The translations under genes were made by a program, and so were the position numbers. Below, one piece after another: positions 1 through 8,248 of a DNA stretch of 64,000 nt (the stretch's first letter is position 1; every line of letters begins with the position of its first letter). This DNA is from Guptibacillus hwajinpoensis (GTDB lineage Bacteria > Bacillota > Bacilli > Bacillales > Bacillaceae_O): assembly GCA_016841765.1 (NCBI GenBank), contig JAENYN010000025.1:1-64000 (forward strand). The letters are read 5' to 3'. The notes beneath the pieces were generated by a model. It was not told the DNA's origin, did no database searches, and saw only the letters and a program-made list of their open reading frames with translations.

Positions 1-457
1 CAATCAGATTGATCGCGTTTGTTATCGCGACAATCCAGAAAATCGTTACCGGAATCGCCCATATGCCAAGATCAAATTTTGCAATAAAAGGTATACTAAT
101 GAAGTCAATTGTCAATCCTGTACTTACAACGATGACTGCTGCTGCAAGCTGACCTAAAAGTTTGACTTTTGCAGACAGTTCATAAATATCATCAAGAATG
201 CCAAGAATAATAATGACAACCGCACCCGTGACAATGCCTGTCACCTTTTCATCATATAAACCGGCTGCAAAAAAACCGGTAATAACACCTAAAAAGATGG
301 CCAGGCCACCAAGCCGTGGCATTACTTTTTGATGAACTTTACGATTATTCGGTTTATCAACTGCTCCGATTTTTATGGCCAATTTTATGACTAACGGAGT
401 TAATACAAGGACAGAGAGAAAGGAAGCTATAAAAGCTGCAACTAATTGGATGTCCAT
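1..457 (-). CDS. tagO: Undecaprenyl-phosphate GlcNAc-1-phosphate transferase (partial)
   Basis: Membrane enzyme of the MraY/WecA family. TagO moves GlcNAc-1-phosphate from UDP-GlcNAc to undecaprenyl phosphate, the first step of wall teichoic acid synthesis. About 152 N-terminal residues are visible; the rest lies beyond the left edge. The protein starts MDIQLVAAFIASFLSVL, a first membrane segment, followed by PRLGGLAIFLG and the acidic motif GILDDIYELSAK, which is typical of the family, and a further conserved TNAINL near the edge. The ATG at 455-457 is preceded by AAGGAG at 465-470. Its position beside CWB2 and LytR genes fits wall polymer synthesis. A teichuronic acid or capsule initiator of the same family cannot be excluded. 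Confidence 0.85.
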   Translation of the reverse strand, partial: MDIQLVAAFIASFLSVLVLTPLVIKLAIKIGAVDKPNNRKVHQKVMPRLGGLAIFLGVITGFFAAGLYDEKVTGIVTGAVVIIILGILDDIYELSAKVKLLGQLAAAVIVVSTGLTIDFISIPFIAKFDLGIWAIPVTIFWIVAITNAINLI

Positions 458-736
458 GATAAATCTCCTTTATGAATAATGATGCTTATTCTCGAATTTC
501 AAACTAAGTTTAGCACATCTGCGGGAAAATACAATCAGTTTTTTCATTGCGGTATAATCAAGGATTTCATTTATTTAGACTTAACTTATCCCTAAAATGT
601 TTCGTTACCCATGTCAATATATAACGGTATTTCCTGAAATATTTGCAGAAAAGACAATAACTGTTTTCATCTTAGATATTCCCGGCAGACTCTAAAATCG
701 AAACATTTAATTGCACCAGCTTCTGGAAAATGAAGA
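458..736. other. Intergenic region between tagO and the CWB2 gene
   Basis: No convincing gene is present. The stretch is AT-rich and should contain the tagO promoter, which reads leftwards. I could not place clear -35 and -10 boxes. Confidence 0.4.
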
Positions 737-765
737 ATCCTGCCCCTCCTTTTAAGGGACAGGAT
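737..765 (-). terminator. Intrinsic terminator after the CWB2/dimethylformamidase-like gene
   Basis: On the minus strand, ATCCTG(T)CCC pairs with GGG(G)CAGGAT around an A-rich loop, and the stem is followed by TCTTCATTTTCC. It lies just past the stop codon at 770. Confidence 0.6.
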
Positions 766-769
766 CATG

Positions 770-2989
770 CTATTGGCGTCTTTTTAACACTTCCATGACA
801 TTGGCGGTCATGATATCAATTTTCTCATTATAGGTGCTTTTTGTTTCATGCCCGTAAGGATCGAGGAACCAATTCCAGTAGAATGTCCCGACAGAGAAAA
901 CTTTCCGGCCTTCAGGATGCCTGTACCAGGCAACATCAGCCACTGTCGGCTTGCCATAAACAACTACAGGTGAGCGGGCGATATGGTCGATATTCTCCGT
1001 AAAATCGGATCTGTCAATTTCACCGCCGACAACTCCTTCGATTTTATCCCCATTTTTTAATCCCGTTCCTTCATATATCCAGTGACTCTCATCCGTAACC
1101 ACAAGCGGCATTGTTTTTTGAGGAATTCCCCGGTACATGGAACCGAAAAGGTTTTCTTCCGGACGGTTTACCGGTGCATCGCGGAATCTTGTCGTCACCC
1201 TGGAAGGATCAATGGTCTGGTACGGGTCTTTTGCTGCGTTCGCCTTGTATCCCACCATTGTACGGAAATCATCCTCGTATCGGACCTGCCAATACCCTAC
1301 ATTAGCTGAAAAAACTCCGATGTTCAACGTTTTATCAGCCTCGACTTGGTCGCGCATCTCTTTTGACCAGTATTCGTTATGACCGGATATAACCAATCCG
1401 TTCACCCGGGCCCTTTCCAGTATCCCTTTATGAAGGTCGGTATCTGTCACATAAGTAAGGCTGTAACCGTTCTTTTCAAGCCAGCGAATCAAATTGTATT
1501 CATAAACGAAAAATTCTCCTGATCCCCACCTGGTCGTGTAAGGCCGGGCAAATGAAACTTTCATTGCAGCTTCATTATACCAGCTGTTATACGTGTATAA
1601 GCTTTTACCGCCCCAATTATTGTAGGCTTGATACGTATTGGTAGAAATAAGGACCAGAAAGTCTGCCTGCGGGTTTGTTTCCCTGACGACAAAATGCATA
1701 TAGCTTGATTTATTTTCATCCGTAACGATTTTGACCAAATATGTGCCAGTTTCCCAATCAGGGGGAATGGTAAACGTTACCGAAGGCTGCCAATTGGCGG
1801 CAAGCGTTTCAGGGTCTTTTACAGCCTCCTGGATATGCCCGTCAAATCCTGTGACAGTCTCCTTCAGTTCGGCGCCTTTCCCACCGTAATATCCCATCCT
1901 GTAAAATTCAAGATGATAACCCGAACTGCTATTTATATAGAAGGTAATCGGCTTGCCTGCTTCTACAGATGTGGCAGAAGCATACCCTTGCAGTCCATAG
2001 CCTCCCCATGTTTCAAGCTCCCAATTTCCGGGCAAATATACAATCCCTTCATTAACCGATCCCGTACCTCCAAGAATGAGAGCATTTGTAATTTCACGTT
2101 CGACGATACTCTCCTTTACCGAATGGGGAACTTTATAAGGCAGCGTCAGAAGCAGCGATGCCTCTTCTTTAGCAGCCAGAACAGAACCAGTAAGAGCATC
2201 CGCAAACGTCATCCCTGTAGCAAGGAAGACTTTTTCGGCTTCAGGATGCAATTCTTCCGAAACATTTTTAGCCACTTCAAAGCGGTCTTTACCGCCAATG
2301 CGCTGAGGTGACGGAAGTTTATTGTACACCTCCACTCCAACACTGCCTTCTCCTCCAACAATCATACTTTTCCTTACATTCCGCTCACGCAGTGAAGACA
2401 TGGTCGCCTCTGGAATGACCTTTTTGTTTGTCAAAAGAATAGGATATCCCTGCCTTGCAGCGAAGGGGGCAATCGCAAGTGCGTCTGGGAAATTCAAGCC
2501 ATAAGCGAACACTGCCATATCGGTAGGCGGCAGCTGCCTGGCAATATTCTTTGCCACTTCAAAACGGTCCTTTCCGCCGATACGAATCACTTTGGAAATT
2601 CCCATACTCCGCAATTGCTCAATTACAATCTCTGATACACTTCCCGTTCCGCCAATAACGATGACCTTCCCGGGCTTCAGCCGCTGTATTTCTGCTTTGG
2701 CGGCATCGGTAAGTTTGTAGGATTGCGTAAGCAGGATCGGCGCATTGTTCAAATAGGCAAGGGGTGTTGCTGTAAGGGCATCTGCATAAGCCTGGTAGTT
2801 CGCCAAAATAACAGTGTCAGCACCTTCAGGCCATCCCCTTTTTGATATGCCTGCCGCTACTTCAAAACGATCCTTACCGTCTATTCTGTCAACAGGTACA
2901 GCAGCTTCCGCACTTTGAGGCAGTATAATGAAAAAAGTGGAAGTGAACAACAGGGCAGCAAAACTGATTATCTTTACTGCTTTTTTCAT
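770..2989 (-). CDS. Secreted CWB2-repeat protein with N,N-dimethylformamidase-like domain
   Basis: 739-residue secreted wall protein. A signal peptide (MKKAVKII, hydrophobic core, AEA-A cleavage) is followed by three cell-wall-binding-2 repeats at about residues 30-315. Each repeat opens with RIxGKDRFEVA and ends with a VIGGTGSVS-type strand; such repeats bind anionic wall polymers. Residues about 320-739 resemble the C-terminal domain of the N,N-dimethylformamidase beta subunit family (FYRMGYYGG, TYQAYNNWGGKSLY, SGHNEYWS). Its substrate here is unknown. I chose ATG at 2989, with GGAGAG upstream, over an in-frame start at 3067 that adds a non-signal-like extension. It follows the amidase gene by 81 bases in the same direction and may be co-transcribed. 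Confidence 0.8.
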   Translation of the reverse strand: MKKAVKIISFAALLFTSTFFIILPQSAEAAVPVDRIDGKDRFEVAAGISKRGWPEGADTVILANYQAYADALTATPLAYLNNAPILLTQSYKLTDAAKAEIQRLKPGKVIVIGGTGSVSEIVIEQLRSMGISKVIRIGGKDRFEVAKNIARQLPPTDMAVFAYGLNFPDALAIAPFAARQGYPILLTNKKVIPEATMSSLRERNVRKSMIVGGEGSVGVEVYNKLPSPQRIGGKDRFEVAKNVSEELHPEAEKVFLATGMTFADALTGSVLAAKEEASLLLTLPYKVPHSVKESIVEREITNALILGGTGSVNEGIVYLPGNWELETWGGYGLQGYASATSVEAGKPITFYINSSSGYHLEFYRMGYYGGKGAELKETVTGFDGHIQEAVKDPETLAANWQPSVTFTIPPDWETGTYLVKIVTDENKSSYMHFVVRETNPQADFLVLISTNTYQAYNNWGGKSLYTYNSWYNEAAMKVSFARPYTTRWGSGEFFVYEYNLIRWLEKNGYSLTYVTDTDLHKGILERARVNGLVISGHNEYWSKEMRDQVEADKTLNIGVFSANVGYWQVRYEDDFRTMVGYKANAAKDPYQTIDPSRVTTRFRDAPVNRPEENLFGSMYRGIPQKTMPLVVTDESHWIYEGTGLKNGDKIEGVVGGEIDRSDFTENIDHIARSPVVVYGKPTVADVAWYRHPEGRKVFSVGTFYWNWFLDPYGHETKSTYNEKIDIMTANVMEVLKRRQ

Positions 2990-3070
2990 GCACAGCTCTC
3001 CGTTCCAATATTTGTTAATAGCCAATAAAAAAAGTGGCCAACAATGGTTTGTCAGCCGTTCACTCATATG

Positions 3071-4573
3071 TTAATTATAGGTTTTGAAATAATTTAATGT
3101 TCCCTGATAAATCGCGGTTGCCGCTTTTTCCCTGAATGTGCTGTCTGCAAGCAACTCTGCATCGCCAGAATTCGTGACAAAGGCGACTTCTACTAGAACG
3201 CTCGGAATTTTTGTATACTTGATAACCTGAAAATTGGCTTGCTTCACTCCACGGTCCCTGGTCCCCAATTCCTGGAGCATCTCTTTCTGGATTGAAGATG
3301 CCAGCGCTTCACTTTCTGCGCTCGAGTAGCTGCTGTTCCAGTATGTTTCAGTCCCTTCAGCTGAAGGTGTATAAGCGTTCATATGGATACTGATGAATGC
3401 GTCAGCCTGGCTGTCATTTGCCAGTTTAACCCGTTCTGAAAGTGTAGGATAATATTTGTTTGTTGTCCTCGTCATCAATACTTCACTGCCAGCAGACAAA
3501 AGTTTGGTCTGCAGGCGCTTACTGATATCCAACGCAAGTTCTTTTTCGACTAAACCATTCCCGGAAGCTCCTGGATCTGTTCCGCCATGCCCGGGATCTA
3601 CGACAATTGTTTTTACGGCGAGCGGACCGGCAACTTTTTCGACTACAGATGAAGATACAGAAGCTGTACCGCCTAGAACGGTGAAGTATTGAATGTCCCG
3701 GTCGTTGATGACATTCATTGTTGCCGCCGGAACCCTGTCTGGCATAGTAAGCAAAATCGGCGCATTCTGTTTCGCTGCCAGAACAGAGCCCGTCAGCGCA
3801 TCTGCAAATGTCAGGCCTGTTGATAAATAGGCTTTATTTGCAGGAAGATTAAGCGTATTGATTATGTTGGCAGCAACTTCGAAACGATCCTTGCCGCCAA
3901 TTCTTTTTGGATTCGGAAGCTGGCTGTATACAGAGCTTCCTATACTGCCTTCTCCACCGACTACAATCGTCGAGCTTGTCCCTCTTTCTGAAAGAGCCTG
4001 CTTTGTTTTGGATGGAAGGACGGATGTGTTTGCAAGCAAAATCGGATATCCGTTACGGGCAGCATACGGTGCGATTGCTAAAGCATCCGGAAAGTTCAGG
4101 CCGTAAGCGATGACAGCCTTGGAGGATGAAGGCATTTCTTTTGCAATCATGTATGCAACCTCAAACCGGTCTTTTCCGCCGATTCGTTTGACAGAGGAAA
4201 TCCCCATACCTCTCAACTCATTAAGAACAGCTTCTGAAACGCTTGCACTTCCGCCCACCACAATGACCTGATTTGGGTTCAATCTATCAATTTCCTGCTT
4301 TGTTGCATAAGTCAACTTATTGGATTGGGTCAACAAAATCGGTGCGTTTTTCTGATAAGCAAGCGGTGATGCAGAAAGGGCATCCGCATATGCATTGTAG
4401 TAAGTGAGAACAACTGTATCAGCACCGCCTGACCAGCCTTTTTTCGAAACATTGACCGCAACCTGGAAACGGTCCTGGCCGTCAATGCGATCAGCTGTCG
4501 TTTCTGCAGATGCAGTACCTGCCATGAAGAAGATGAGCAACGGAAGTAAAACAAGAGCAAGATACTTTTTCAA
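3071..4573 (-). CDS. lytC: N-acetylmuramoyl-L-alanine amidase with three CWB2 repeats
   Basis: 500-residue secreted autolysin. It cuts the amide bond between N-acetylmuramic acid and L-alanine of peptidoglycan. A signal peptide (to about residue 23) is followed by three CWB2 repeats (RIDGQDRFQVA, RIGGKDRFEVA twice) and a C-terminal Amidase_3 domain from about residue 321. Zinc and catalytic residues are visible in VVDPGHGGTDPGA, GLVEKELALD, SIHMNA and LVEVAFVTN. The order and length match B. subtilis LytC. The start codon is TTG at 4571-4573 with GGGGGA upstream. LytC-type enzymes act in cell separation and wall turnover. The neighbouring LytB-like gene is its expected enhancer. Confidence 0.88.
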   Translation of the reverse strand: MKKYLALVLLPLLIFFMAGTASAETTADRIDGQDRFQVAVNVSKKGWSGGADTVVLTYYNAYADALSASPLAYQKNAPILLTQSNKLTYATKQEIDRLNPNQVIVVGGSASVSEAVLNELRGMGISSVKRIGGKDRFEVAYMIAKEMPSSSKAVIAYGLNFPDALAIAPYAARNGYPILLANTSVLPSKTKQALSERGTSSTIVVGGEGSIGSSVYSQLPNPKRIGGKDRFEVAANIINTLNLPANKAYLSTGLTFADALTGSVLAAKQNAPILLTMPDRVPAATMNVINDRDIQYFTVLGGTASVSSSVVEKVAGPLAVKTIVVDPGHGGTDPGASGNGLVEKELALDISKRLQTKLLSAGSEVLMTRTTNKYYPTLSERVKLANDSQADAFISIHMNAYTPSAEGTETYWNSSYSSAESEALASSIQKEMLQELGTRDRGVKQANFQVIKYTKIPSVLVEVAFVTNSGDAELLADSTFREKAATAIYQGTLNYFKTYN

Positions 4574-4653
4574 TTTAAATCCCCCATATTAATTCGTTCG
4601 CAAAAACCCGGGTGCCAAATTTGGAATAATTTTCCCGACATGTGTATAAAAGG

Positions 4654-4680
4654 GGCAGAATCCCTCTGCGGGAATCTGCC
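4654..4680 (-). terminator. Terminator after lytB-like gene
   Basis: GGCAGATTCCC and GGGATTCTGCC form a strong stem around a GCAGAG loop. It is followed by CCTTTTAT on the minus strand, and a T-run also flanks the other side. Confidence 0.7.
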
Positions 4681-4686
4681 GTTTTT

Positions 4687-6873
4687 TTATTTCCCCAGCG
4701 TTGTGTTAGGATAATAGAAATTTAGGATTCGATCATAAGTGTGGCCCTGCTCGGCCCGTTTTTTGGCCCCGTGCTGGCTCATCCCTACACCATGACCGTA
4801 TCCGCGGCCTTTGATTTTTATATAATCTGAACCGCTGCTGTCTGTACCTGTTTCCACCGGATCGAGAAGTGTGCTCTTAAATTTGCTCGTTCCGAAAAGT
4901 GTCCGGAATTCCTTAACACTCATCGGCAGTTCAATGTTAAAACGTTTGATTTCTTTATTCTCGTCATAGATAGGGCCGCTCGCTGTATCCCAAACAAAGT
5001 AATCAAAATTGATCTTTGCATTTATACTCCGTTGCCCGGTGGTTTTCTTAGGATCAACATCATAAGAATTAATCGAAACAATTTTTATATCCGAGTCCGG
5101 ATGGGTGTTCTTCTTCAGCCAGCCTTTAAGACTTGCTGCCACATCAGGGTTTGCTTCAGTAGTTGACCCCCACCAGTGTCCAGGATTTATAAGACTTAAA
5201 TTCGTTGTATCAATCTGCGTTTTTTGCATCGTTATCGACCATGGATTCTTAGGGTCAATTGTATCTTCTTTTGCAGGGAGATACGGAACTGCTGTAGTTC
5301 CCCATGCATTAGCATTCGATTCTGTATAGCCCCCATTACTGGAAGAGAAAACAGCCGAAATCAATCTGCCGTTATACCTAAGCACCTTTCCGGCGGTTTC
5401 TTCAACTGCCTTATTGGTCCTCTGTTCCCAATAACCTGAAACCCATGTCGCACCGCCATACACCTGGTAAGACTGTGTATCAGATACTGTTTTGCCGATA
5501 TCATCAATTGAATATGTCCTGGCGGCAACCGCCTGTGCTTTAAGTGCTTCCTCATGCCAGCTCGCCGGCATTTCATGAGGCACTACACCTTTTAAGTAAT
5601 CTTCAAACGGAATATTCCGGTTGAATGGACGGACATATCTGCCGCTTTCAAGCTGAAATTCCATATTTCCAAGATAATTTTTATTATTTACGCTGATTTG
5701 ATGTTTAGTGCTGTACTGATCGGGTATAAGGGTAAAAGAAGAGGTTCCCAGATCTCTTACACGTTCCGTACCCTTATACAGGGACAGTCTTCCGTTTTCC
5801 ACTTTTACGGAATGGGCTGTTCCCTGTTCAATTTTGAATTCATTAGGCAAAGTGCTTACGACTGATTCACTGACAGAAGCCGGTCCGCCAAGAATTGTGA
5901 AGCTTGATGTGTTTTCTTCAGCAATGACCGTTTTTACCGATTGCGGAATCCACGTCGGGGCCGTCAATAAAAGCGGTGCATTTTGCTTGGCAGCAAGAAC
6001 AGAGCCCGTCAGTGCATCGGCAAAAACCAATCCGTTTGACATGAAAGCAGTATCTGCCTGAAGGTTCAGGTCACGGATGATGTTTGCAGAAACTTCAAAT
6101 CGATCTTTGCCGCCGATTCGCTTTGGTGCAGGAAGCTGAGATGTCACATTCCTGCTTACACTTCCTTCACCACCGATAACAAGGCTGTTCGCCTTCCCCT
6201 GTAACGCCGCTTTTGTATCAGCAGGAAGACGGTCTTTCGTTGACAGCAAGATCGGATATCCTTTTATTGCCGCGTAAGGTGCAATGGACAGTGCATCTGC
6301 GAACACAAGGCCATTCGTGACGACTGCTGTGTCACTATTCCCCAGTAAAGAAGCAATCTTCTTTGAAACTTCAAAACGGTCATTTCCTCCGATTCTGGTA
6401 ACATCGTTTACGATTCCTTTCAACTCCGTACCTACAGAAGCAGAAACGCTTGCAGTACCACCGATTATAATGGCTTTTTCCGCACGCAATTGTTCAATTT
6501 TCAGCTTCGTCTCCGTTGTCAGCCGGTCAGGTGTTGTCAACAAGATCGGTGCATCATATTTGTATGCAAGCGGTGTCGCCGCAAGCGCATCAGCGAATGC
6601 CTTGTAATTGACGACTATTACAGTCGAAGCTGTGTTCCAGCCGCTGGATGCTATATTATTGGCAACTTCAAATCTATCGTTCCCCGAAAATCTGATATTT
6701 CCATTTGCCAGTTTGTAATTTCCCGCCGTTTCTATCGATAAGCTGGATTTATTTCCTATATAGTTTGATAGTTTCACCGAAATCGTTGCAGCCTGCGCTG
6801 ATGATATAAAAGGCGACAAAAACATGGCCACCGAAAGGAAAACGGCAACAATCGGCATCTTCCAAATCCTCAT
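4687..6873 (-). CDS. lytB: SpoIID/LytB-domain amidase enhancer with CWB2 repeats
   Basis: About 728 residues. A signal peptide (MRIWKMPIVAVFL to AQAA) precedes three CWB2 repeats at about residues 60-350 (RFSGNDRFEVA, RIGGNDRFEVS, RIGGKDRFEVS). A SpoIID/LytB domain fills about 400-725 (PHEMPASWHEEALKAQAVAA, SSNGGYTESNANAWG, RGYGHGVGMSQHGAKKRAEQ). LytB modulates the LytC amidase in B. subtilis, and SpoIID relatives are lytic transglycosylases. The ATG at 6873 is best supported, with GGGGTGG five bases upstream. An ATG at 6897 and a GTG at 6912 are also in frame, but the ribosome site overlaps the GTG. It is divergent from lytR across a 280-base promoter region, as in B. subtilis lytR-lytABC. 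Confidence 0.85.
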   Translation of the reverse strand: MRIWKMPIVAVFLSVAMFLSPFISSAQAATISVKLSNYIGNKSSLSIETAGNYKLANGNIRFSGNDRFEVANNIASSGWNTASTVIVVNYKAFADALAATPLAYKYDAPILLTTPDRLTTETKLKIEQLRAEKAIIIGGTASVSASVGTELKGIVNDVTRIGGNDRFEVSKKIASLLGNSDTAVVTNGLVFADALSIAPYAAIKGYPILLSTKDRLPADTKAALQGKANSLVIGGEGSVSRNVTSQLPAPKRIGGKDRFEVSANIIRDLNLQADTAFMSNGLVFADALTGSVLAAKQNAPLLLTAPTWIPQSVKTVIAEENTSSFTILGGPASVSESVVSTLPNEFKIEQGTAHSVKVENGRLSLYKGTERVRDLGTSSFTLIPDQYSTKHQISVNNKNYLGNMEFQLESGRYVRPFNRNIPFEDYLKGVVPHEMPASWHEEALKAQAVAARTYSIDDIGKTVSDTQSYQVYGGATWVSGYWEQRTNKAVEETAGKVLRYNGRLISAVFSSSNGGYTESNANAWGTTAVPYLPAKEDTIDPKNPWSITMQKTQIDTTNLSLINPGHWWGSTTEANPDVAASLKGWLKKNTHPDSDIKIVSINSYDVDPKKTTGQRSINAKINFDYFVWDTASGPIYDENKEIKRFNIELPMSVKEFRTLFGTSKFKSTLLDPVETGTDSSGSDYIKIKGRGYGHGVGMSQHGAKKRAEQGHTYDRILNFYYPNTTLGK

Positions 6874-7085
6874 TAGTTCCACCCCATTTTTTTTCATTTC
6901 CGGCTCATACACCTCCCTGGTAAATTAGTAATTCAGGAACCTAGTTATCCCTAACTAAATTTATCAAAATTTGACAGTTGCGTAAATGGTACAAATGTTG
7001 CTGTTATTTGTCGATTCCTTTAACAACTTGTCAAATCTTTTACTATATTGTTTCAATTTTATCAATCGTAATCGTTTTACCCTGT

Positions 7086-7114
7086 TTGTCAGAATGCAAA
7101 TATTATAGTAAAAT
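7086..7114 (+). promoter_or_regulatory. SigA-type promoter of lytR
   Basis: TTGTCA at 7086-7091 is separated by 17 bases from TAAAAT at 7109-7114, about 40 bases before the lytR start. The spacing is ideal for the housekeeping sigma factor. Confidence 0.5.
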
Positions 7115-7154
7115 CCTGCTGTCAGTATTTAACTAGAAGAAGAGAGGCTGCATT

Positions 7155-8096
7155 ATGGGAAGGCAATCATTCAAGAAAGACAAAAAACGTTCATTGGGAA
7201 GAAGGCTCCTAATCATCTTATCGGTTATTTTTCTTGTTTTTTTAATAGGGGCAGCAGGATTTACGTATTATTTATATGATTCTGCAAAAGACACAGCTAA
7301 AGAAACGTTTGAGCCTATAAAAGAAACCGACAAACGCACACAAAATGTAGATGTTGACAAGGCAGAGCCGATCTCCATTTTATTGATGGGTGTCGATGAA
7401 CGGAAAAATGACCGCGGCCGCTCTGACACACTTATTATGATTACAGTCAATCCAAATAAAAACAGCATGTACATGTTCAATATTCCCCGCGATACCAGGA
7501 CAGAGATTGTCGGGCACGGGACTGTTGATAAAATAAACCATTCCTATGCTTTTGGCGGCACCCAGATGACAATTGATACAGTCGAGCATTTTCTTGATGT
7601 TCCGGTTGATTACTTTGTGAAAGTCAATATGGAGAGCTTTAAAGGTATTGTCGATGCACTCGGCGGAGTCAACGTACAAAACAAATTTGCCTTTGATTAT
7701 GAAGGAGAGAGTTTCCGAAAAGGACAAATCCATTTAAATGGCGATGAAGCATTGAAGTATTCCCGAATGCGTTATGATGATCCAAAAGGGGATTTGGGCA
7801 GGAACGAGAGGCAGCGCCAGATTATCAATGCCGTAATCCAGCAAGGTGCTGATATCGGAACATTAACTAAACTTGATGATATCTTCAATGTACTTGGAGA
7901 TAATATTAAAACGAATATGACGTTTGACGAGATGAAAACCGTTCAGCAAAAATATAAAGGTGCGCGCAATGACCGGAAAACTTTCGAGATTAAAGGTACC
8001 GGCAAAATGATAGACGGTGTCTGGTATTATCTTGTTCCCGATGAAGAACGGAAAAATATATCCGCGCAAATCAAGGACCATCTGGAAATTTCATAA
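7155..8096 (+). CDS. lytR: LytR-CpsA-Psr (LCP) family cell wall polymer ligase
   Basis: 313 residues. A cytoplasmic basic N-terminus and one membrane helix (about 20-45) lead into an extracellular LCP domain. Family residues are visible in LLMGVDERKNDRGRSDTLI, FNIPRDTRTE, VDKINHSYAFGG and RNERQRQIINAV; the Arg/Asp cluster binds polyprenyl pyrophosphate. LCP enzymes attach teichoic acid or related glycopolymers to peptidoglycan. It is divergent from the lytB/lytC block. A second LCP paralogue lies at 47925. The ATG follows AAGAAGAGAGG. Confidence 0.88.
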   Translation: MGRQSFKKDKKRSLGRRLLIILSVIFLVFLIGAAGFTYYLYDSAKDTAKETFEPIKETDKRTQNVDVDKAEPISILLMGVDERKNDRGRSDTLIMITVNPNKNSMYMFNIPRDTRTEIVGHGTVDKINHSYAFGGTQMTIDTVEHFLDVPVDYFVKVNMESFKGIVDALGGVNVQNKFAFDYEGESFRKGQIHLNGDEALKYSRMRYDDPKGDLGRNERQRQIINAVIQQGADIGTLTKLDDIFNVLGDNIKTNMTFDEMKTVQQKYKGARNDRKTFEIKGTGKMIDGVWYYLVPDEERKNISAQIKDHLEIS

Positions 8097-8129
8097 AATA
8101 GGCTATTATAAAGTCCGCTAAGAGACTTA

Positions 8130-8158
8130 ATGACTCTGCCATGTGCAGAGTCATTTTT
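8130..8158 (+). terminator. Terminator of lytR
   Basis: ATGACTCTGC and GCAGAGTCAT form a 10-bp stem with a short loop, followed by TTTTTAT. Confidence 0.85.
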
Positions 8159-8248
8159 ATATGCATTTCTCCACCCATTTCCACACCTTGACAAATTTAC
8201 AATTTTAATAAAAAATTAACATACCATTTACATATCGGGAGTGCAAGA

